Source: Xenophilus azovorans DSM 13620 (GTDB lineage Bacteria; Pseudomonadota; Gammaproteobacteria; Burkholderiales; Burkholderiaceae_C). Taken from it: a stretch of DNA of 64,000 nt. A program made the position numbers and the translations under genes. Shown here piece after piece: positions 40,021 through 51,257 of the stretch. Each line of letters opens with the position of its first letter. The stretch's first letter is position 1. Location: contig NZ_JQKD01000026.1 in assembly GCF_000745855.1 (NCBI RefSeq), forward strand, positions 25,706-89,705. The letters run 5' to 3'. The notes below the pieces were generated by a model. The model saw nothing but the letters and a program-made list of their open reading frames with translations, ran no database searches and was not told the origin of the DNA.

Positions 40021-40518
40021 TCAGACGCCGCCGGTGGGATGGGTGGGGTCCACCCACAGCACCGCCTCGGGCTTCTCCACCGGCTCGATGTCGATGTTGA
40101 CGGCCACCGCCTCGCCGTCGCTGCGGCACAGCACGCACTCCAGCGGCTCGGTGGCGCTGGCGTTGATCTCCTGGTGCGGCACGTAGGGCGGCACGTAGAT
40201 GAAGTCGCCGGGGCCGGCCTCGGCGGTGAATTCGAGGTGCTCGCCCCAGCGCATGCGGGCCTTGCCGCGCACCACGTAGATCACCGATTCGAGGTGCCCG
40301 TGGTGGTGGGCGCCGGTCTTGGCGTCGGGGTGGATGGTGACGGTGCCGGCCCACAGCTTGCGCGCGCCGACGCGGGCGAAGTTGATGGCGGCGGCCCGGT
40401 TCATGCCGGGCGTCTGGGCGGTGTTCGTGTCGAGCCGGTCGCCGGGGATGACGCGCACCCCGTCGTGCTTCCACGCCGGCTCGGCATGGCCGTGATCGTG
40501 CGGGTGATCGTGGGCCAT
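40021..40518 (-). CDS. Cupin-domain protein with His-rich N-terminus
   Basis: This 165-residue protein has a histidine/aspartate-rich N-terminus (MAHDHPHDHGH) and a single cupin barrel. The metal site is suggested by GAHHHGHLESVIYVVRGKARM (first motif) and PGDFIYVPPYVPHQE (second motif). Cupins of this type can be dioxygenases, isomerases or binding proteins, and no specific function can be assigned. The grxD stop precedes its ATG by ten bases on the same strand. Confidence 0.8.
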   Translation of the reverse strand: MAHDHPHDHGHAEPAWKHDGVRVIPGDRLDTNTAQTPGMNRAAAINFARVGARKLWAGTVTIHPDAKTGAHHHGHLESVIYVVRGKARMRWGEHLEFTAEAGPGDFIYVPPYVPHQEINASATEPLECVLCRSDGEAVAVNIDIEPVEKPEAVLWVDPTHPTGGV

Positions 40519-40528
40519 GGCGCGGCGT

Positions 40529-40852
40529 TCAGGCCGGCTGGGCCAGCACCTGCTGCAGCTCGCCCGACTCGTACATTTCCATCATGATGTCCGAGCCGCC
40601 GATGAACTCGCCGCGCACGTACAGCTGCGGGATGGTGGGCCACTGGCTGTAGTCCTTGATGCCCTGGCGGATCTCGGGGTCGTCGAGTACGTTGACCGTG
40701 GTGACGGCCTTGGGATCGACGCCGCAGGCCTTCAGGATCTGGATCGCGCGGCCGGAGAAGCCGCACATGGGGAAGCTGGCGCTGCCCTTCATGAACAGCA
40801 GGATGTCGCTGCTCTTGACAAGGCCATCGATGCGTTGCTGGACGTCGCTCAT
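40529..40852 (-). CDS. grxD: Monothiol glutaredoxin, Grx4 family
   Basis: This 107-residue protein carries the monothiol active site C30-G-F-S and the downstream WPTIPQLYV and GGSDI motifs of Grx4 proteins, which bind a [2Fe-2S] cluster with glutathione and take part in iron-sulfur delivery. An alternative start six codons upstream (40870) exists; MSDVQQRI at 40852 is the family start. It probably forms one transcript with the hemA-prfA-prmC genes upstream and the cupin downstream. Confidence 0.95.
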   Translation of the reverse strand: MSDVQQRIDGLVKSSDILLFMKGSASFPMCGFSGRAIQILKACGVDPKAVTTVNVLDDPEIRQGIKDYSQWPTIPQLYVRGEFIGGSDIMMEMYESGELQQVLAQPA

Positions 40853-40937
40853 GGGGTGTTCCTGGGGCAAAAGGCTGGGGATGCGCGGATTATTTCATCG
40901 GCCGCCCGGCCGTGTGCGGGGTGGGGGTTCAGGGTTT

Positions 40938-41408
40938 TCAGGCGGCCGGCGGGGTGCCGAGGCGGGCGCTGCGCAGGCCCAGGTGGTGCATGGCCTCGCG
41001 CAGCACCAGCAGCGCGGCGGCGAAGCCGGCGTCGTCGGGCACGCCGGCCCGTGCGGCGGGCCGGCCCAGCGCCAGGTCGGCCAGGCGGGCGAAGGCGGTT
41101 TCGACGGTGTCGATGTCCAGCACGTCGCCGGCGGCGCCGATGCCCGCCGCCAGCGCGCCGGTGCCGGCGCCCAGCCACAGGTCGGCCGGGCGGGGCAGCC
41201 GGGCCGCCAGCGGCATCACGGCGTCCTCCACCGTCTCGATGGCCGCCTCCAGCGCCAGGGGGCTGGCAGGGCGGCCGAAGCGGTGCTGCCGCGCCAGCCG
41301 GTCGGGGCCGATGGGCAGCACGCGCGCCTGCTCCTTGCCCTGCGCGTCGCGCCAGCGCAGGGTGGCGTCGTCGGGCGACAGGTCCAGGATGACGGGCGTG
41401 GCGTTCAT
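40938..41408 (-). CDS. Hypothetical protein coupled to prmC
   Basis: This 156-residue protein is not recognised. It starts [20 protein letters not shown], is rich in Ala, Leu and Arg, has no signal peptide or clear membrane helix, and looks globular. Its ATG overlaps the prmC stop (ATGA), so it is translationally coupled to the release-factor methyltransferase. The coupling and a codon use similar to its neighbours argue that it is a real gene. The function is unknown. Confidence 0.7.
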   Translation of the reverse strand: MNATPVILDLSPDDATLRWRDAQGKEQARVLPIGPDRLARQHRFGRPASPLALEAAIETVEDAVMPLAARLPRPADLWLGAGTGALAAGIGAAGDVLDIDTVETAFARLADLALGRPAARAGVPDDAGFAAALLVLREAMHHLGLRSARLGTPPAA

Positions 41409-42256
41409 GCCGGAGAAGGCGCCCACTGGCCGCCGCTGCAGCGTTCGATACCGGCCAGGTCGCGGCGCGACTGCACCTGCGCGAAGCCGGCCCGGGCCAG
41501 CAGGCTGCGCACCGCGCCGGCCTGGTCGTGGCCGTGCTCCAGCAGCAGCCAGCTGCCATCGGCCAGATGCGCCGGCGCGCCGGCCACGATGCGGCGGATG
41601 TCGTCCAGCCCGTCCGCGCCGCTGACCAGCGCCGAGGCGGGCTCGTGGCGCAGCGCCGGCAGGTGCGGGTCGCCCTCGGCGATGTAGGGCGGGTTGCTCA
41701 CGATCAGGTCGTGGCCGGCCGCTGCGCCGGCCAGCCAGTCGGCCTGCCGGAAGCGCACCGGCAGGCCCAGCCGGGCGGCGTTGGCGCGGGCCACGGCCAG
41801 GGCGTCCGCGCTGGCGTCCACCGCCTCCACCCGCGCCTCGGGCCGGGCCTGCTGCACGGCCAGGGCGATGGCGCCGCTGCCGGTGCCCAGGTCCAGCACG
41901 CGCGGTGCCGCGCGGCCGGCCAGGCACTCCAGCGCCCAGTCGACGATCGTCTCGGTGTCGGGGCGGGGCACCAGCACGCGCGGGTCCACCGCCAGCGCGA
42001 GGCCGCGGAATTCCTTTTCGCCGAGCAGATAGGCGACCGGCTCGCCGGCGGCGCGGCGCGCGGCGAGGGCGCCGAAGGCGGCCCAGGCGGGCGCGGGCAG
42101 GGCGTCGCGGTCGTGGGCGAGCAGCCAGGCGCGGTCATCGGCCGGGCGGCCCAGGGCGTGCAGCAGCAGCATCTGCGCGTCGAGCCGGTCCAGGCCCAGG
42201 GCGCGCGCGGCCTGCAGCGCCTGCGCCAGGTCGGCCGGCGCGGCGCCGCGGGTCAC
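41405..42256 (-). CDS. prmC: Peptide chain release factor N5-glutamine methyltransferase
   Basis: This 283-residue SAM-dependent methyltransferase modifies the GGQ glutamine of RF1 and RF2. It has an N-terminal helical domain, the SAM motif [20 protein letters not shown] and the catalytic [13 protein letters not shown]. The GTG start (42256-42254) overlaps the prfA TGA by four bases, so it is coupled with its own substrate's gene. This is the universal prfA-prmC order. Confidence 0.96.
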   Translation of the reverse strand: MTRGAAPADLAQALQAARALGLDRLDAQMLLLHALGRPADDRAWLLAHDRDALPAPAWAAFGALAARRAAGEPVAYLLGEKEFRGLALAVDPRVLVPRPDTETIVDWALECLAGRAAPRVLDLGTGSGAIALAVQQARPEARVEAVDASADALAVARANAARLGLPVRFRQADWLAGAAAGHDLIVSNPPYIAEGDPHLPALRHEPASALVSGADGLDDIRRIVAGAPAHLADGSWLLLEHGHDQAGAVRSLLARAGFAQVQSRRDLAGIERCSGGQWAPSPA

Positions 42257-43335
42257 GCCGACGCCTCCAGCTCGGCCAGCTGCTCGGCCTCGCGCGCGGC
42301 GCGCAGGGCGGACACCACCTCGGCCAGGTCGCCTTCCATGATCGCCGCCAGCCTGTACAGCGTCAGGTTGATCCGGTGGTCGGTGAGCCGCCCCTGCGGG
42401 AAGTTGTAGGTGCGGATGCGGTCGCTGCGGTCGCCGCTGCCGATCAGGCCCTTGCGGGTGGCGGCCTCTTTCGCGGCACGCTCGCTGCGCTCCTTCTCCT
42501 GCAGGCGGGCCTGCAGCACGCGCAGGGCCTGGGCCTTGTTGGCGTGCTGGCTGCGGCCGTCCTGGCACTCGGCGACGATGCCGGTCGGCAGGTGCACCAC
42601 GCGCACGGCCGAGTCGGTCTTGTTGATGTGCTGGCCGCCGGCGCCGCTGGCGCGGAAGGTGTCGATGCGCAGCTCGGCCGGGTTGAGGGTGATGGCCTCG
42701 GCCTCGTCGGGCTCGGGCATCACGGCCACGGTGGCGGCGCTGGTGTGGATGCGGCCCTGCGTCTCGGTGGCCGGCACGCGCTGCACGCGGTGGCCGCCGG
42801 ACTCGAAGCGCAGTTGGCCGTACACGCCGTCGCCCTCCACGCGCAGCACCAGCTCCTTGTAGCCGCCGATCTCGCTCTCGCTGGCGCTCATCACCTCGAC
42901 CTTCCAGCCCCGGCCGGCGGCGTAGCGGGTGTACATGCGCGCCAGGTCGCCGGCGAACAGGGCCGACTCGTCGCCGCCGGTGCCGGCGCGGATCTCGACG
43001 AAGGCGTTGCGCTCGTCGTCGGGGTCCTTGGGCAGCAGCAGGCGCTGGAGCTCGTCCTCCAGCTGCGCCAGCTCGGCCTCGGCGCCGTCGATCTCCTCGC
43101 GCGCCATCTCGGCCATGTCCGGGTCGCCGAGCATCTCCTGGGCCGCGGCCAGGTCGGCCTCGCGCTGCTGGTAGCGCGCCCAGCGGCCGGCGACGGCGCT
43201 CACCTCGGCGTGCTCCTTCGCCAGCGGCCGGTACTTGGCCATGTCGCCCATGACGTCCTCGCGCGAGAGCAGGAAGTCCAGTTCCGCCAGGCGCTGGGCC
43301 TGGCGTTCGAGTTGGTGGCGGAGGAAGTCTTTCAA
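42253..43335 (-). CDS. prfA: Peptide chain release factor 1
   Basis: This 360-residue protein ends translation at UAA and UAG. The GGQ motif is at residues 233-235 ([14 protein letters not shown]) and the RF1 codon-recognition tripeptide region reads [10 protein letters not shown]. The length equals E. coli RF1. The start is a TTG at 43335 giving (M)[19 protein letters not shown], which aligns with the family N-terminus; no ATG is available there and no Shine-Dalgarno is visible, so initiation may be weak. It lies 92 bases after hemA and is coupled to prmC. Confidence 0.95.
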   Translation of the reverse strand: MKDFLRHQLERQAQRLAELDFLLSREDVMGDMAKYRPLAKEHAEVSAVAGRWARYQQREADLAAAQEMLGDPDMAEMAREEIDGAEAELAQLEDELQRLLLPKDPDDERNAFVEIRAGTGGDESALFAGDLARMYTRYAAGRGWKVEVMSASESEIGGYKELVLRVEGDGVYGQLRFESGGHRVQRVPATETQGRIHTSAATVAVMPEPDEAEAITLNPAELRIDTFRASGAGGQHINKTDSAVRVVHLPTGIVAECQDGRSQHANKAQALRVLQARLQEKERSERAAKEAATRKGLIGSGDRSDRIRTYNFPQGRLTDHRINLTLYRLAAIMEGDLAEVVSALRAAREAEQLAELEASA

Positions 43336-43427
43336 GGGGAGGCGGGCCAGAAGGGGAAGGTGGGCAGGCCGGTGCGGCTGCCAGGCTGTGCGGCCGCATG
43401 CTGCGGCCGCTGCGCGCGAGGGCGCCG

Positions 43428-44699
43428 CTAACGTTCCTTGCGCAGGAACAGGCGCGAGACGGCGGCGGCGGTCTGCTGGCGCGCTTCGGCGTCGCCGGCA
43501 TGCAGCTCGGCCAGGGCGCCGTGCAGCAGCTTCTGCGTCAGGCCGCGCGAGAGGGCTTCCAGCACGGCATCGACGTCGTCGCCGCGCGCCAGAAGCTTGC
43601 GGGCGCGCGCCAGCTCGGCCTGCCGCCACTCGTCGGTCTGGGCCTGCAGCTGCTGGATCAGCGGCACGTTGGCGCGCTGGTCCATCCAGTGCATGAAGCT
43701 GCGCACGCCGGCGTCGATGATGGTCTCGGCCTGCGCCACCGCGGCCTGGCGGCTGGCCTCGCCCTGGCGCACCACGTGGGCCAGGTCGTCCACGGTGTAG
43801 AGGTAGATGTCTTCCAGCTGCCGCACTTCCGGCTCGATGTCGCGCGGCACCGCCAGGTCGACCATGAACATGGGCCGGTGCCGGCGCGCCTTGAGCGCCC
43901 GCTCCACCGCGCCCAGGCCGATCAGCGGCAGGGTGCTGGCGGTGCAGCTGATGACGATGTCGAACTCGGCCAGGCGCCCGGGCAGGTCGGCCAGGCGCAT
44001 CGCCTCGCCGCCGAAGCGGCCGGCCAGGCTCTCGCCGCGCTCCAGCGTGCGGTTGGCGATGGCGATCTTCTTCGGCGCCCGGGCGGCGAAGTGCGTCACC
44101 GCCAGGTCGATCATCTCGCCGGCGCCGACGAACAGCACGCGGGTCTCGCGCAGGTCTTCGAAGAGCTGGCTGGCCAGGCGCACGGCGGCGGCGGCCATGC
44201 TGATGGAGTGGGCGCCGATCTCGGTGGTGGTGCGCACCTCCTTGGCGACGGCGAAGCTGCGCTGGAAGAGCTGGTTGAGCGTGGTGCCCAGCGCGCCGGC
44301 CGTCTCGGCAGCGCGCACCGCGTCCTTCATCTGGCCGAGGATCTGGGCCTCGCCCAGCACCATCGAGTCCAGCCCGGCGGCGACGCGGAAGGCATGGCGC
44401 GCGGCCTGGTCGTCCGACAGGGTGTAGGCGTGCGAGCGCAGCAGGGCCGGCGAGACGCCGCCGCTCTCGGCCAGCCAGCCGACGGTGTGCTCCAGCGCCG
44501 GGTGTTCGGCCGCGCAGTAGATCTCGGTGCGGTTGCAGGTGGAGAGGATGGCGGCCTCCACCGGCGGGTGGCCCTGGCTGCCCACGGTGCGGCGCAGGCT
44601 CTGCAGCGTGGGGGCGATCTGGTCGAGGGCGAACGCGAAACGACCGCGCAGATCGAGCGGCGCGGTCGTGTGGTTCAAGCCGAGGGCCCAGACTGCCAT
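43428..44699 (-). CDS. hemA: Glutamyl-tRNA reductase
   Basis: This 423-residue enzyme reduces glutamyl-tRNA to glutamate-1-semialdehyde, the first step of C5-pathway heme synthesis. The catalytic cysteine is C55 in STCNRTEIY; the NADPH-binding domain has [11 protein letters not shown]; the C-terminal dimerisation helix follows. A TATAAT at 44708-44713 (minus strand) lies only nine bases before the ATG, so if it is the -10 box the message would be nearly leaderless. The order hemA-prfA-prmC is conserved. Confidence 0.96.
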   Translation of the reverse strand: MAVWALGLNHTTAPLDLRGRFAFALDQIAPTLQSLRRTVGSQGHPPVEAAILSTCNRTEIYCAAEHPALEHTVGWLAESGGVSPALLRSHAYTLSDDQAARHAFRVAAGLDSMVLGEAQILGQMKDAVRAAETAGALGTTLNQLFQRSFAVAKEVRTTTEIGAHSISMAAAAVRLASQLFEDLRETRVLFVGAGEMIDLAVTHFAARAPKKIAIANRTLERGESLAGRFGGEAMRLADLPGRLAEFDIVISCTASTLPLIGLGAVERALKARRHRPMFMVDLAVPRDIEPEVRQLEDIYLYTVDDLAHVVRQGEASRQAAVAQAETIIDAGVRSFMHWMDQRANVPLIQQLQAQTDEWRQAELARARKLLARGDDVDAVLEALSRGLTQKLLHGALAELHAGDAEARQQTAAAVSRLFLRKER

Positions 44700-44791
44700 G
44701 GGCCCCGATTATAAAATTTGCACTCGCTATCGCGCCGCGCGCCGCAGCAAGACCCCGGCTATCACGGCGATCGGCCTGGGCACATTGCCCC

Positions 44792-45070
44792 ATGACCTTC
44801 CTGGCCCTGCTCAATCACCTGCTGAATTTCGCGCTGCCCGCCCTGGCGGTGGCGCTGGTGCTGGCGCTGGCGGCCCGGCTGTTCATGAAGCGGGGCGCGG
44901 GCGCGCCCGGGCTGGCCACGCAGGTGGCGATCACCTTCGCCGCCGGCACCGTGGTCCTGCTGGCGGGGCTGGCGCTGACCGGCCGCGACGGCCGCATCGG
45001 CACCTATGCGGCGCTGGTGGCGGTGAGCGGCACGGTGCAGTGGTGGCTCATCCGCGGCTGGCGGCGCTGA
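44792..45070 (+). CDS. Small hydrophobic membrane protein
   Basis: This 92-residue protein of unknown function has about three predicted transmembrane helices (residues 10-31, 41-62 and 70-86) and a basic C-terminus (WWLIRGWRR). It is divergent from hemA and converges on the mechanosensitive channel gene with 21 bases between. Hydrophobicity through the whole length and the intergenic position argue for a real gene; no domain is recognised. Confidence 0.6.
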   Translation: MTFLALLNHLLNFALPALAVALVLALAARLFMKRGAGAPGLATQVAITFAAGTVVLLAGLALTGRDGRIGTYAALVAVSGTVQWWLIRGWRR

Positions 45071-45091
45071 TCCGGTGCGCCGGCCTCCGGC

Positions 45092-47521
45092 TCATCCGCC
45101 CGGAGGCGCGGGTGCAGGTGCCGGCGCGGCCGGCGGCGGCGGCACTGCCATGGTCAGGGTGGGCGCGGCCAGCGGCAAATCGGCCTGCCGCAGCGCATCC
45201 AGGATCGAGAACAGCAGGTCGCTGCGCACGCCGCCCGCCTGCCGCGGGCTGGCGACGTAGGCGATCGCCTGGAAGATCAGCTGCCCGTTCTCGATGCCCT
45301 CCAGCGTGAGCGAGGGCGCGGGCGCGGCCAGCACGGCCGGGTGGGCCTGGCAGGCCGCCAGCATCAGCTCGCGCACCCGCTGCGCGTCGCTGGTCAGCGG
45401 CATGGGCAGGCGGATCAGCACGCGGCCCTCGGCGTTGGCCAGCGTCATGTTGCGCACGGTCTTGGTGATGAACTCCGAGTTGGGCACGATCAGCGTGGAG
45501 CGGTCGCCCAGCTGGATCTCGGTGGCGCGCACGTTGATGCGCTTGACGTCGCCCTCGGTCGTGCCCAGCACCACCCAGTCGCCCACCTTCACCGGCCGTT
45601 CGGCCAGCAGGATCAGCCCCGAGATGAAGTTCTGCACGATCGCCTGCAGCCCGAAGCCGATGCCCACCGACAGCGCGCTGGCGATCCAGGCGATGCGGTT
45701 GACGCCGATGCCCAGGGCCGACAGCGCGAAGGCCACCACCACGATGCCGCCCACGTAGCCCAGCAGCGTGGCGATGGAGCTGCGCATGCCCGGCTCCAGC
45801 GAGGTGGTGGGGAAGTAGTGCTGCTGCAGCCAGTGGCGCAGCACCCGCAGCGCGACGAAGCCGACCACCAGCACCGACACCGCGCTCAGCAGCGCGGCCG
45901 GCACGATCTCGAACTCGCCCACCTTCAGCCCGGTGCCCAATTGGCTGCTGCGCTGCACGACCTCGCCAGGCCCGGTGCCCAGCGGCGCCACCAGCGTCAC
46001 CACCATGTAGAAGAACAGGGCCAGCCGCAGCAGGCCCGAGAGCAGCACCGCCGCCTGGTCCAGCGTGGAGGCCGAGAAGCCGAAGCCGCCCGCCAGCCGC
46101 TGCCCCGAGGCGCTGCGCGAGCCCAGCAGCGCCATGCACAGGTCGTCGGCGAACTTGAACAGCACGTAGAACGCGCAGGCGACGATGCCGGTCCAGGTCA
46201 GCTGGCTGGCGATGGTGCTGGCCAGCGCGACGTAGCCCAGCCCCACCAGCACGACGATGGCCACCAGCGCCAGCGCCACCAGCGCGCGCAGGGTGCCCAC
46301 CCACAGCGGCCGGGCCGCGGCGGCGGCCTGGGCGTCGCCGTCCGCAGCGGGCCCGCCGCGCGGCGGGCGCAGGCGCATCAGCATGGCGGCGATCAGCGCG
46401 CTCAGCGCCAGCGCGGCGGCCACGTGCGTGGCCACCACGGCGGCGTAGCTGGCGTCCACCAGGGCGTTGATCTGCGTCGGCACCCACACCAGCACGCCGA
46501 CCAGGGCCGTCAGCGCCGGAAAGGCGCGCAGCCGGCGCGCCATCGGGTCGGCGATCGGCGGCAGCCGCCAGGAAGGCCGCGCGTTGGCCAGCAGCGCCCG
46601 CCCCAGGCTGACGACGAAGGTGATGAACAGCAGCGCGCCCTGCGCCAGGCGGGCCAGCTTGCGCGTCAGCTCGCCCATCATGTCGTGCGCCTCGAAGACG
46701 GCCAGCAGCCCGCGGAAGGCCAGCGCCACCACCAGCAGGTTGGCCGTGACGACGGCGATCACCAGCAGCGAGCGCCGCAGCCGCCCGCCCGGCAGCACCC
46801 GCTGGGCCAGCGCCACCAGGCCGCGCTCGACCAGCACGTTGCCCAGGGTGACGGTCAGCGCCGCCAGCAGCAGCGCCCACAGCACCGGGGCGCGGTGCTC
46901 GTCCTGGCCGGCGACGGCGGCTGCGGCCTGCAGCTCGTCGGCCAGCGGCTGCAGGCGGCGCAGGTCCTGCGGCCGGGCCTCGGCGATGTCGGCCCAGAAC
47001 TCCTGCGTCAGCGGCGAGGCGGCGCGTTCCGTCAGCTGCGCCTCGAAGTCCTGCCGCCGCCGGGCCAGCAGTTCGTTGGCGCGCTGCTGGGCATCGACCA
47101 TCACCAGCTTGGCCAGGCGGATGTCGGCGTCCACCGAGTTGCGCTCGCGCGTGAGGGCGGCCCGCTGGCGGGTGATGTCCGGGTCTTCGCCGACGCCGGC
47201 GGCCGGCGGGTTGCCCAGCTCGCCCAGGCGCGCGTTGAGGTCGTTCAGGCGGCCGGTGCGCTGGGCGACGAACTTCTGCGCGCCGGTGGCGATGGCGTCG
47301 ACCTCCCGCACCAGGCGGCGCGCCTCCTCGCCGGTGTCGGCCGAGGTCGGCAGGCGGTCGAGCTGGGCGCGCAGCTCGGCGACGTCCGGCGCCGCCTCCG
47401 CGGCGGGCGCCTGGCTCTGGGCGTGCGCGGGCAGGGCGCCCGGCCCGGCGTGCAGCAGCACGGCGAGCACGAGCGCCAGGGCGGCGCCGAGGCGGGTATT
47501 CCAGCTCATGCGGCCCATCAT
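45092..47521 (-). CDS. Large mechanosensitive channel family protein (DUF3772 plus MscS domain)
   Basis: This 809-residue protein has a signal peptide (residues 5-34), a periplasmic coiled-coil region (about 40-220, DUF3772-like), about eleven membrane helices, and a C-terminal MscS domain. The pore-lining helix and the beta domain are seen in GYVGGIVVVAFALSALGIG and VKVGDWVVLGTTEGDVKRIN. It would act as an osmotic safety valve like MscK or YbiO. Three in-frame ATGs (47521, 47518, 47509) are possible; the third also preserves the signal peptide. A proline-rich C-terminal tail ends the protein. Confidence 0.9.
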   Translation of the reverse strand: MMGRMSWNTRLGAALALVLAVLLHAGPGALPAHAQSQAPAAEAAPDVAELRAQLDRLPTSADTGEEARRLVREVDAIATGAQKFVAQRTGRLNDLNARLGELGNPPAAGVGEDPDITRQRAALTRERNSVDADIRLAKLVMVDAQQRANELLARRRQDFEAQLTERAASPLTQEFWADIAEARPQDLRRLQPLADELQAAAAVAGQDEHRAPVLWALLLAALTVTLGNVLVERGLVALAQRVLPGGRLRRSLLVIAVVTANLLVVALAFRGLLAVFEAHDMMGELTRKLARLAQGALLFITFVVSLGRALLANARPSWRLPPIADPMARRLRAFPALTALVGVLVWVPTQINALVDASYAAVVATHVAAALALSALIAAMLMRLRPPRGGPAADGDAQAAAAARPLWVGTLRALVALALVAIVVLVGLGYVALASTIASQLTWTGIVACAFYVLFKFADDLCMALLGSRSASGQRLAGGFGFSASTLDQAAVLLSGLLRLALFFYMVVTLVAPLGTGPGEVVQRSSQLGTGLKVGEFEIVPAALLSAVSVLVVGFVALRVLRHWLQQHYFPTTSLEPGMRSSIATLLGYVGGIVVVAFALSALGIGVNRIAWIASALSVGIGFGLQAIVQNFISGLILLAERPVKVGDWVVLGTTEGDVKRINVRATEIQLGDRSTLIVPNSEFITKTVRNMTLANAEGRVLIRLPMPLTSDAQRVRELMLAACQAHPAVLAAPAPSLTLEGIENGQLIFQAIAYVASPRQAGGVRSDLLFSILDALRQADLPLAAPTLTMAVPPPPAAPAPAPAPPGG

Positions 47522-47558
47522 AGAAAAGCGGGCGCGGCGGCCCGGTCGCGCCGGCGCG

Positions 47559-48304
47559 TCAGTCCTGGGGCGCGAAGAGATCTACCCGGTCGGTGATGAT
47601 GCCGTCGGTGCCCAGGTCGATCAGGCGCCGGGCGGCCCATTCGTCGTTGACCGTGTAGCTCAGTTGCCGCAGGCCGGCGGCGCGGGCGGCGCCGACGCTG
47701 GCGGCGTCCCACAGGGCGTGGTTGCATACCACGGCCGCGCAGCCCAGCGACTTCGCCTCGTCGAGCCAGCTTTCGCGCAGCGTGTCGAGCAGCAGGCCGC
47801 GCGGCAGATGCGGGGCGACCTCCCGGGCCGTGGCCAGCGCGTCGGGCTTGAAGGAGGTGAGCAGCGGCGGCACCGGCGCGCCGGCCCACAGATGCCCGGC
47901 CTCGCGCGCCACCGCGGCGCCGGTCTCGCGCTCGGTGCCGGGGGTGGGCTTGATCTCGATGTTCAGCAGGTGGCCGTTGGCCAGGCAGAAGCGCGCCAGC
48001 GCGGCCAGCGTGGGCAGCGGCTCGCCGGCGTAGCGGCGCGAGTGCCAGCCGCCGGCGTCGCGCTGCGACAGCTCGGACCAGGGCTGCTCGCCGCCGATGC
48101 CGGTGCCGTCGGTGGTGCGGTCCAGCGCCGCGTCGTGCATCAGGAACACGATGCCGTCGCGGCTGAGCTTGGCATCGCACTCGAACATGCGGTAGCCGTG
48201 CTCCGCGCCCAGGCGGAAGGCGGCGAGCGTGTTCTCGGGCGCGAGCCGCCCGGCGCCGCGGTGGGCGATCCAGCGGGGGTAGGGCCAGGAGGGCAGCGGG
48301 TGGC

Positions 48305-48308
<4 letters not shown>
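47559..48308 (-). CDS. ugpQ: Glycerophosphodiester phosphodiesterase
   Basis: This 249-residue cytoplasmic enzyme splits glycerophosphodiesters to glycerol-3-phosphate and an alcohol. It has the GDPD catalytic motifs [20 protein letters not shown] and [17 protein letters not shown], with the two histidines and acidic ligands. Its start overlaps the ugpC stop by four bases. As the last gene of ugpBAECQ it processes the imported substrates, as in E. coli. Confidence 0.95.
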
Positions 48309-49315
<1,007 letters not shown>

Positions 49316-49340
49316 GCTGTGTGCTCTTGTGTTCTCGCGT

Positions 49341-50189
49341 TTACTTCTCGGTGTCCACCAGGCCCTTGACGAACCAGCGCTGCATCAGCACCACCACGAT
49401 GGCTGGAGGCACCAGCGCCAGGATGGCGGTGGCCATCACCAGGTTCCAGTCCACCGCCGCGTCGCCCGAGGCGATCATGCGCTTGATGCCGATCACCACC
49501 GGGTACATGTCCTCGCTGGTGGTGGCCAGCAGCGGCCACAGGTACTGGTTCCAGCCGTAGATGAACTGGATCACGAACAGCGCCGCGATCGAGGTCTGCG
49601 ACAGCGGCACCAGCACGTCCTTGAAGAAGCGCATGGGGCCCGCGCCGTCGATGCGCGCCGCCTCCACCAGCTCGTCCGGCACCGACAGGAAGAACTGCCG
49701 GAACAGGAAGGTGGCGGTGGCCGAGGCGATCAGCGGGATCGTCAGGCCCGCGTAGGTGTTGAGCATGTTCAGGTCGGCCAGCACCTTGTAGGTGGGCAGG
49801 ATGCGCACCTCCACCGGCAGCATCAGCGTCACGAAGATCAGCCAGAACACGATCTTCTTGAACGGGAAGCGGAAGTAGACGATGGCGAAGGCCGACAGCA
49901 GCGAGATGGCGATCTTGCCGACCGCGATCACCATCGCGGTGACGAAGCTGATCCACATCATGCGGCCGACCACCACGCGCGCGCCCTGGGTGTCGGCGCC
50001 GGTCAGCGCGGCGGTGTAGTTCTCGACCATGTGGGCGCCCGGCACCAGCGGCATGGGCACGCGCAGGATCTCGTCGCGCGTGTGGGTGGAGGCGACGAAG
50101 GCCAGGTAGATCGGGAAGGCGATCAGCAGGATGCCCAGGATAAGCACCAGGTGCGAAACGAAAGTCAGGCCGGGGCGGCGTTCAACCAT
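49341..50189 (-). CDS. ugpE: sn-glycerol-3-phosphate ABC transporter permease UgpE
   Basis: This 282-residue permease has six predicted helices and the EAA loop [22 protein letters not shown]. The sequence [21 protein letters not shown] region ([20 protein letters not shown]) is typical of UgpE. It forms the channel with UgpA, 33 bases upstream on the same strand. Confidence 0.95.
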   Translation of the reverse strand: MVERRPGLTFVSHLVLILGILLIAFPIYLAFVASTHTRDEILRVPMPLVPGAHMVENYTAALTGADTQGARVVVGRMMWISFVTAMVIAVGKIAISLLSAFAIVYFRFPFKKIVFWLIFVTLMLPVEVRILPTYKVLADLNMLNTYAGLTIPLIASATATFLFRQFFLSVPDELVEAARIDGAGPMRFFKDVLVPLSQTSIAALFVIQFIYGWNQYLWPLLATTSEDMYPVVIGIKRMIASGDAAVDWNLVMATAILALVPPAIVVVLMQRWFVKGLVDTEK

Positions 50190-50222
50190 GGGCGAGCCTC
50201 CGGGCGAGGGTGGGGCGGGGCA

Positions 50223-51104
50223 TCAGTACTGGACCTTCTTTTCGACATAGCGGAACTGGATCACCGTGAGCGCGATGACGATGACCATCAGCACCACCGA
50301 CTGCGCGGCCGAGCCGCCCAGGTCCAGCGCCCGGAAGCCGTCGTGCCACACCTTGTAGACCAGGATCGCGGTGTCGCGGCCCGGGCCGCCCTCGGTCGTG
50401 GCGTGCACGATGGCGAAGGTGTCGAAGAAGGCGTAGACCACGTTCATCACCAGAAGGAAGAAGGTGGTGGGCGACAGCAGCGGGAACTGGATGCTGAAGA
50501 AGCGCCGCAGCGGCCCGGCGCCGTCGATGGCGGCGGCCTCGATCAGCGCCTTGGGAATGGACTGCAGGCCGGCCAGGAAGAACAGGAAGTTGTAGGAGAT
50601 CTGCTTCCACACGGCCGCCACCACGATCAGCGTGAGCGCCTGGCCGGAGTTGAGCAGGTGGTTCCAGTCGAAGCCCGTCTGGCGCAGCCAGTAGGTCACC
50701 ACGCCGATGCTGGGCGAGAACATGAAGATCCACAGCACCCCCGCGATGGCCGGCGCCACGGCGTACGGGATGATCAGGAAGGTCTTGTAGAACAGGGCAC
50801 CGCGCAGGATGCGGTCTGCGAAGACGGCCAGCACCATCGACAGCGCGATGCCGCTGACCGCGACCAGCACCGAGAAGATGGCCGTGATCTTGAACGAGTC
50901 GATGTAGGCCGGGTCTTCGAACAGCGTCTGGAAGTTGTCCAGGCCGACGAAGGTGGTGGAGGTGCCGAAGGCATCCTCGGCCTGCACCGACTGCAGGATG
51001 GCCTGGCTGGCGGGCCAGAAGAAGAAGACCAGGATCACCGCCATCTGCGGTGCGATCAGCAGCCAGGGCAGCCAGGCGGATCGGAAGAGAACGCGTTTTT
51101 CCAT
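50223..51104 (-). CDS. ugpA: sn-glycerol-3-phosphate ABC transporter permease UgpA
   Basis: This 293-residue permease has six predicted helices and the EAA loop [20 protein letters not shown]. It starts [20 protein letters not shown], like other UgpA proteins; the open frame continues upstream through a hairpin-rich leader and is not coding there. A spacer of 139 bases with three hairpins separates it from ugpB. Confidence 0.95.
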   Translation of the reverse strand: MEKRVLFRSAWLPWLLIAPQMAVILVFFFWPASQAILQSVQAEDAFGTSTTFVGLDNFQTLFEDPAYIDSFKITAIFSVLVAVSGIALSMVLAVFADRILRGALFYKTFLIIPYAVAPAIAGVLWIFMFSPSIGVVTYWLRQTGFDWNHLLNSGQALTLIVVAAVWKQISYNFLFFLAGLQSIPKALIEAAAIDGAGPLRRFFSIQFPLLSPTTFFLLVMNVVYAFFDTFAIVHATTEGGPGRDTAILVYKVWHDGFRALDLGGSAAQSVVLMVIVIALTVIQFRYVEKKVQY

Positions 51105-51123
51105 GAAGCCTCTGGAAACGAAA

Positions 51124-51150
51124 ACGCCCGCGCGGCATCTTTGCGGGCGT
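51124..51150 (-). terminator. Hairpin with T-run upstream of ugpA (partial terminator)
   Basis: An 8-bp stem (ACGCCCGC at 51124-51131 with GCGGGCGT at 51143-51150) is followed on the minus strand by TTTTCG, 19 bases before the ugpA start. It resembles a weak intrinsic terminator that could lower expression of the permease genes relative to ugpB. Confidence 0.5.
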
Positions 51151-51170
51151 GCGAGTCTACTGCGACGACG

Positions 51171-51212
51171 CACTCCCTCCCCCGCCTGGCGGGGGAGGGC
51201 AGGGAGGGGGTG
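51171..51212. repeat. GC-rich 12-bp palindrome in the ugpB-ugpA spacer
   Basis: CCCTCCCCCGCC (51175-51186) is followed after one base by its exact inverse GGCGGGGGAGGG (51188-51199). Outer sequences CACTCCCTCCC and GGGAGGGGGTG can extend the pairing. It resembles the palindrome at 16811-16838, so it is probably a dispersed intergenic repeat. Confidence 0.6.
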
Positions 51213-51230
51213 CTCCAGTGCCGCCGCAGG

Positions 51231-51257
51231 CGAACAAGGGCTTTCAGCCCTTGTTCG
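51231..51257 (-). repeat. 12-bp hairpin over the ugpB stop codon
   Basis: CGAACAAGGGCT (51231-51242) and AGCCCTTGTTCG (51246-51257) are exact inverses around a 3-base loop. The loop contains part of the ugpB stop codon, so the last five codons lie in the stem. No T-run follows. It would protect the 3' end of ugpB mRNA from exonucleases. Confidence 0.6.

Noticed and set aside
44708..44713. TATAAT before hemA as a certain promoter
   Set aside because: It lies only nine bases before the ATG and has no matching -35, so it is mentioned but not listed as a feature.
45341..47596. A 751-codon plus-strand frame opposite the mechanosensitive channel
   Set aside because: Its Arg/Gln/His-rich composition mirrors the third positions of the real gene; no domain is present.
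51121..51257. The repeated hairpins as a CRISPR array
   Set aside because: The three stems differ in sequence and there are no regularly spaced identical repeats.
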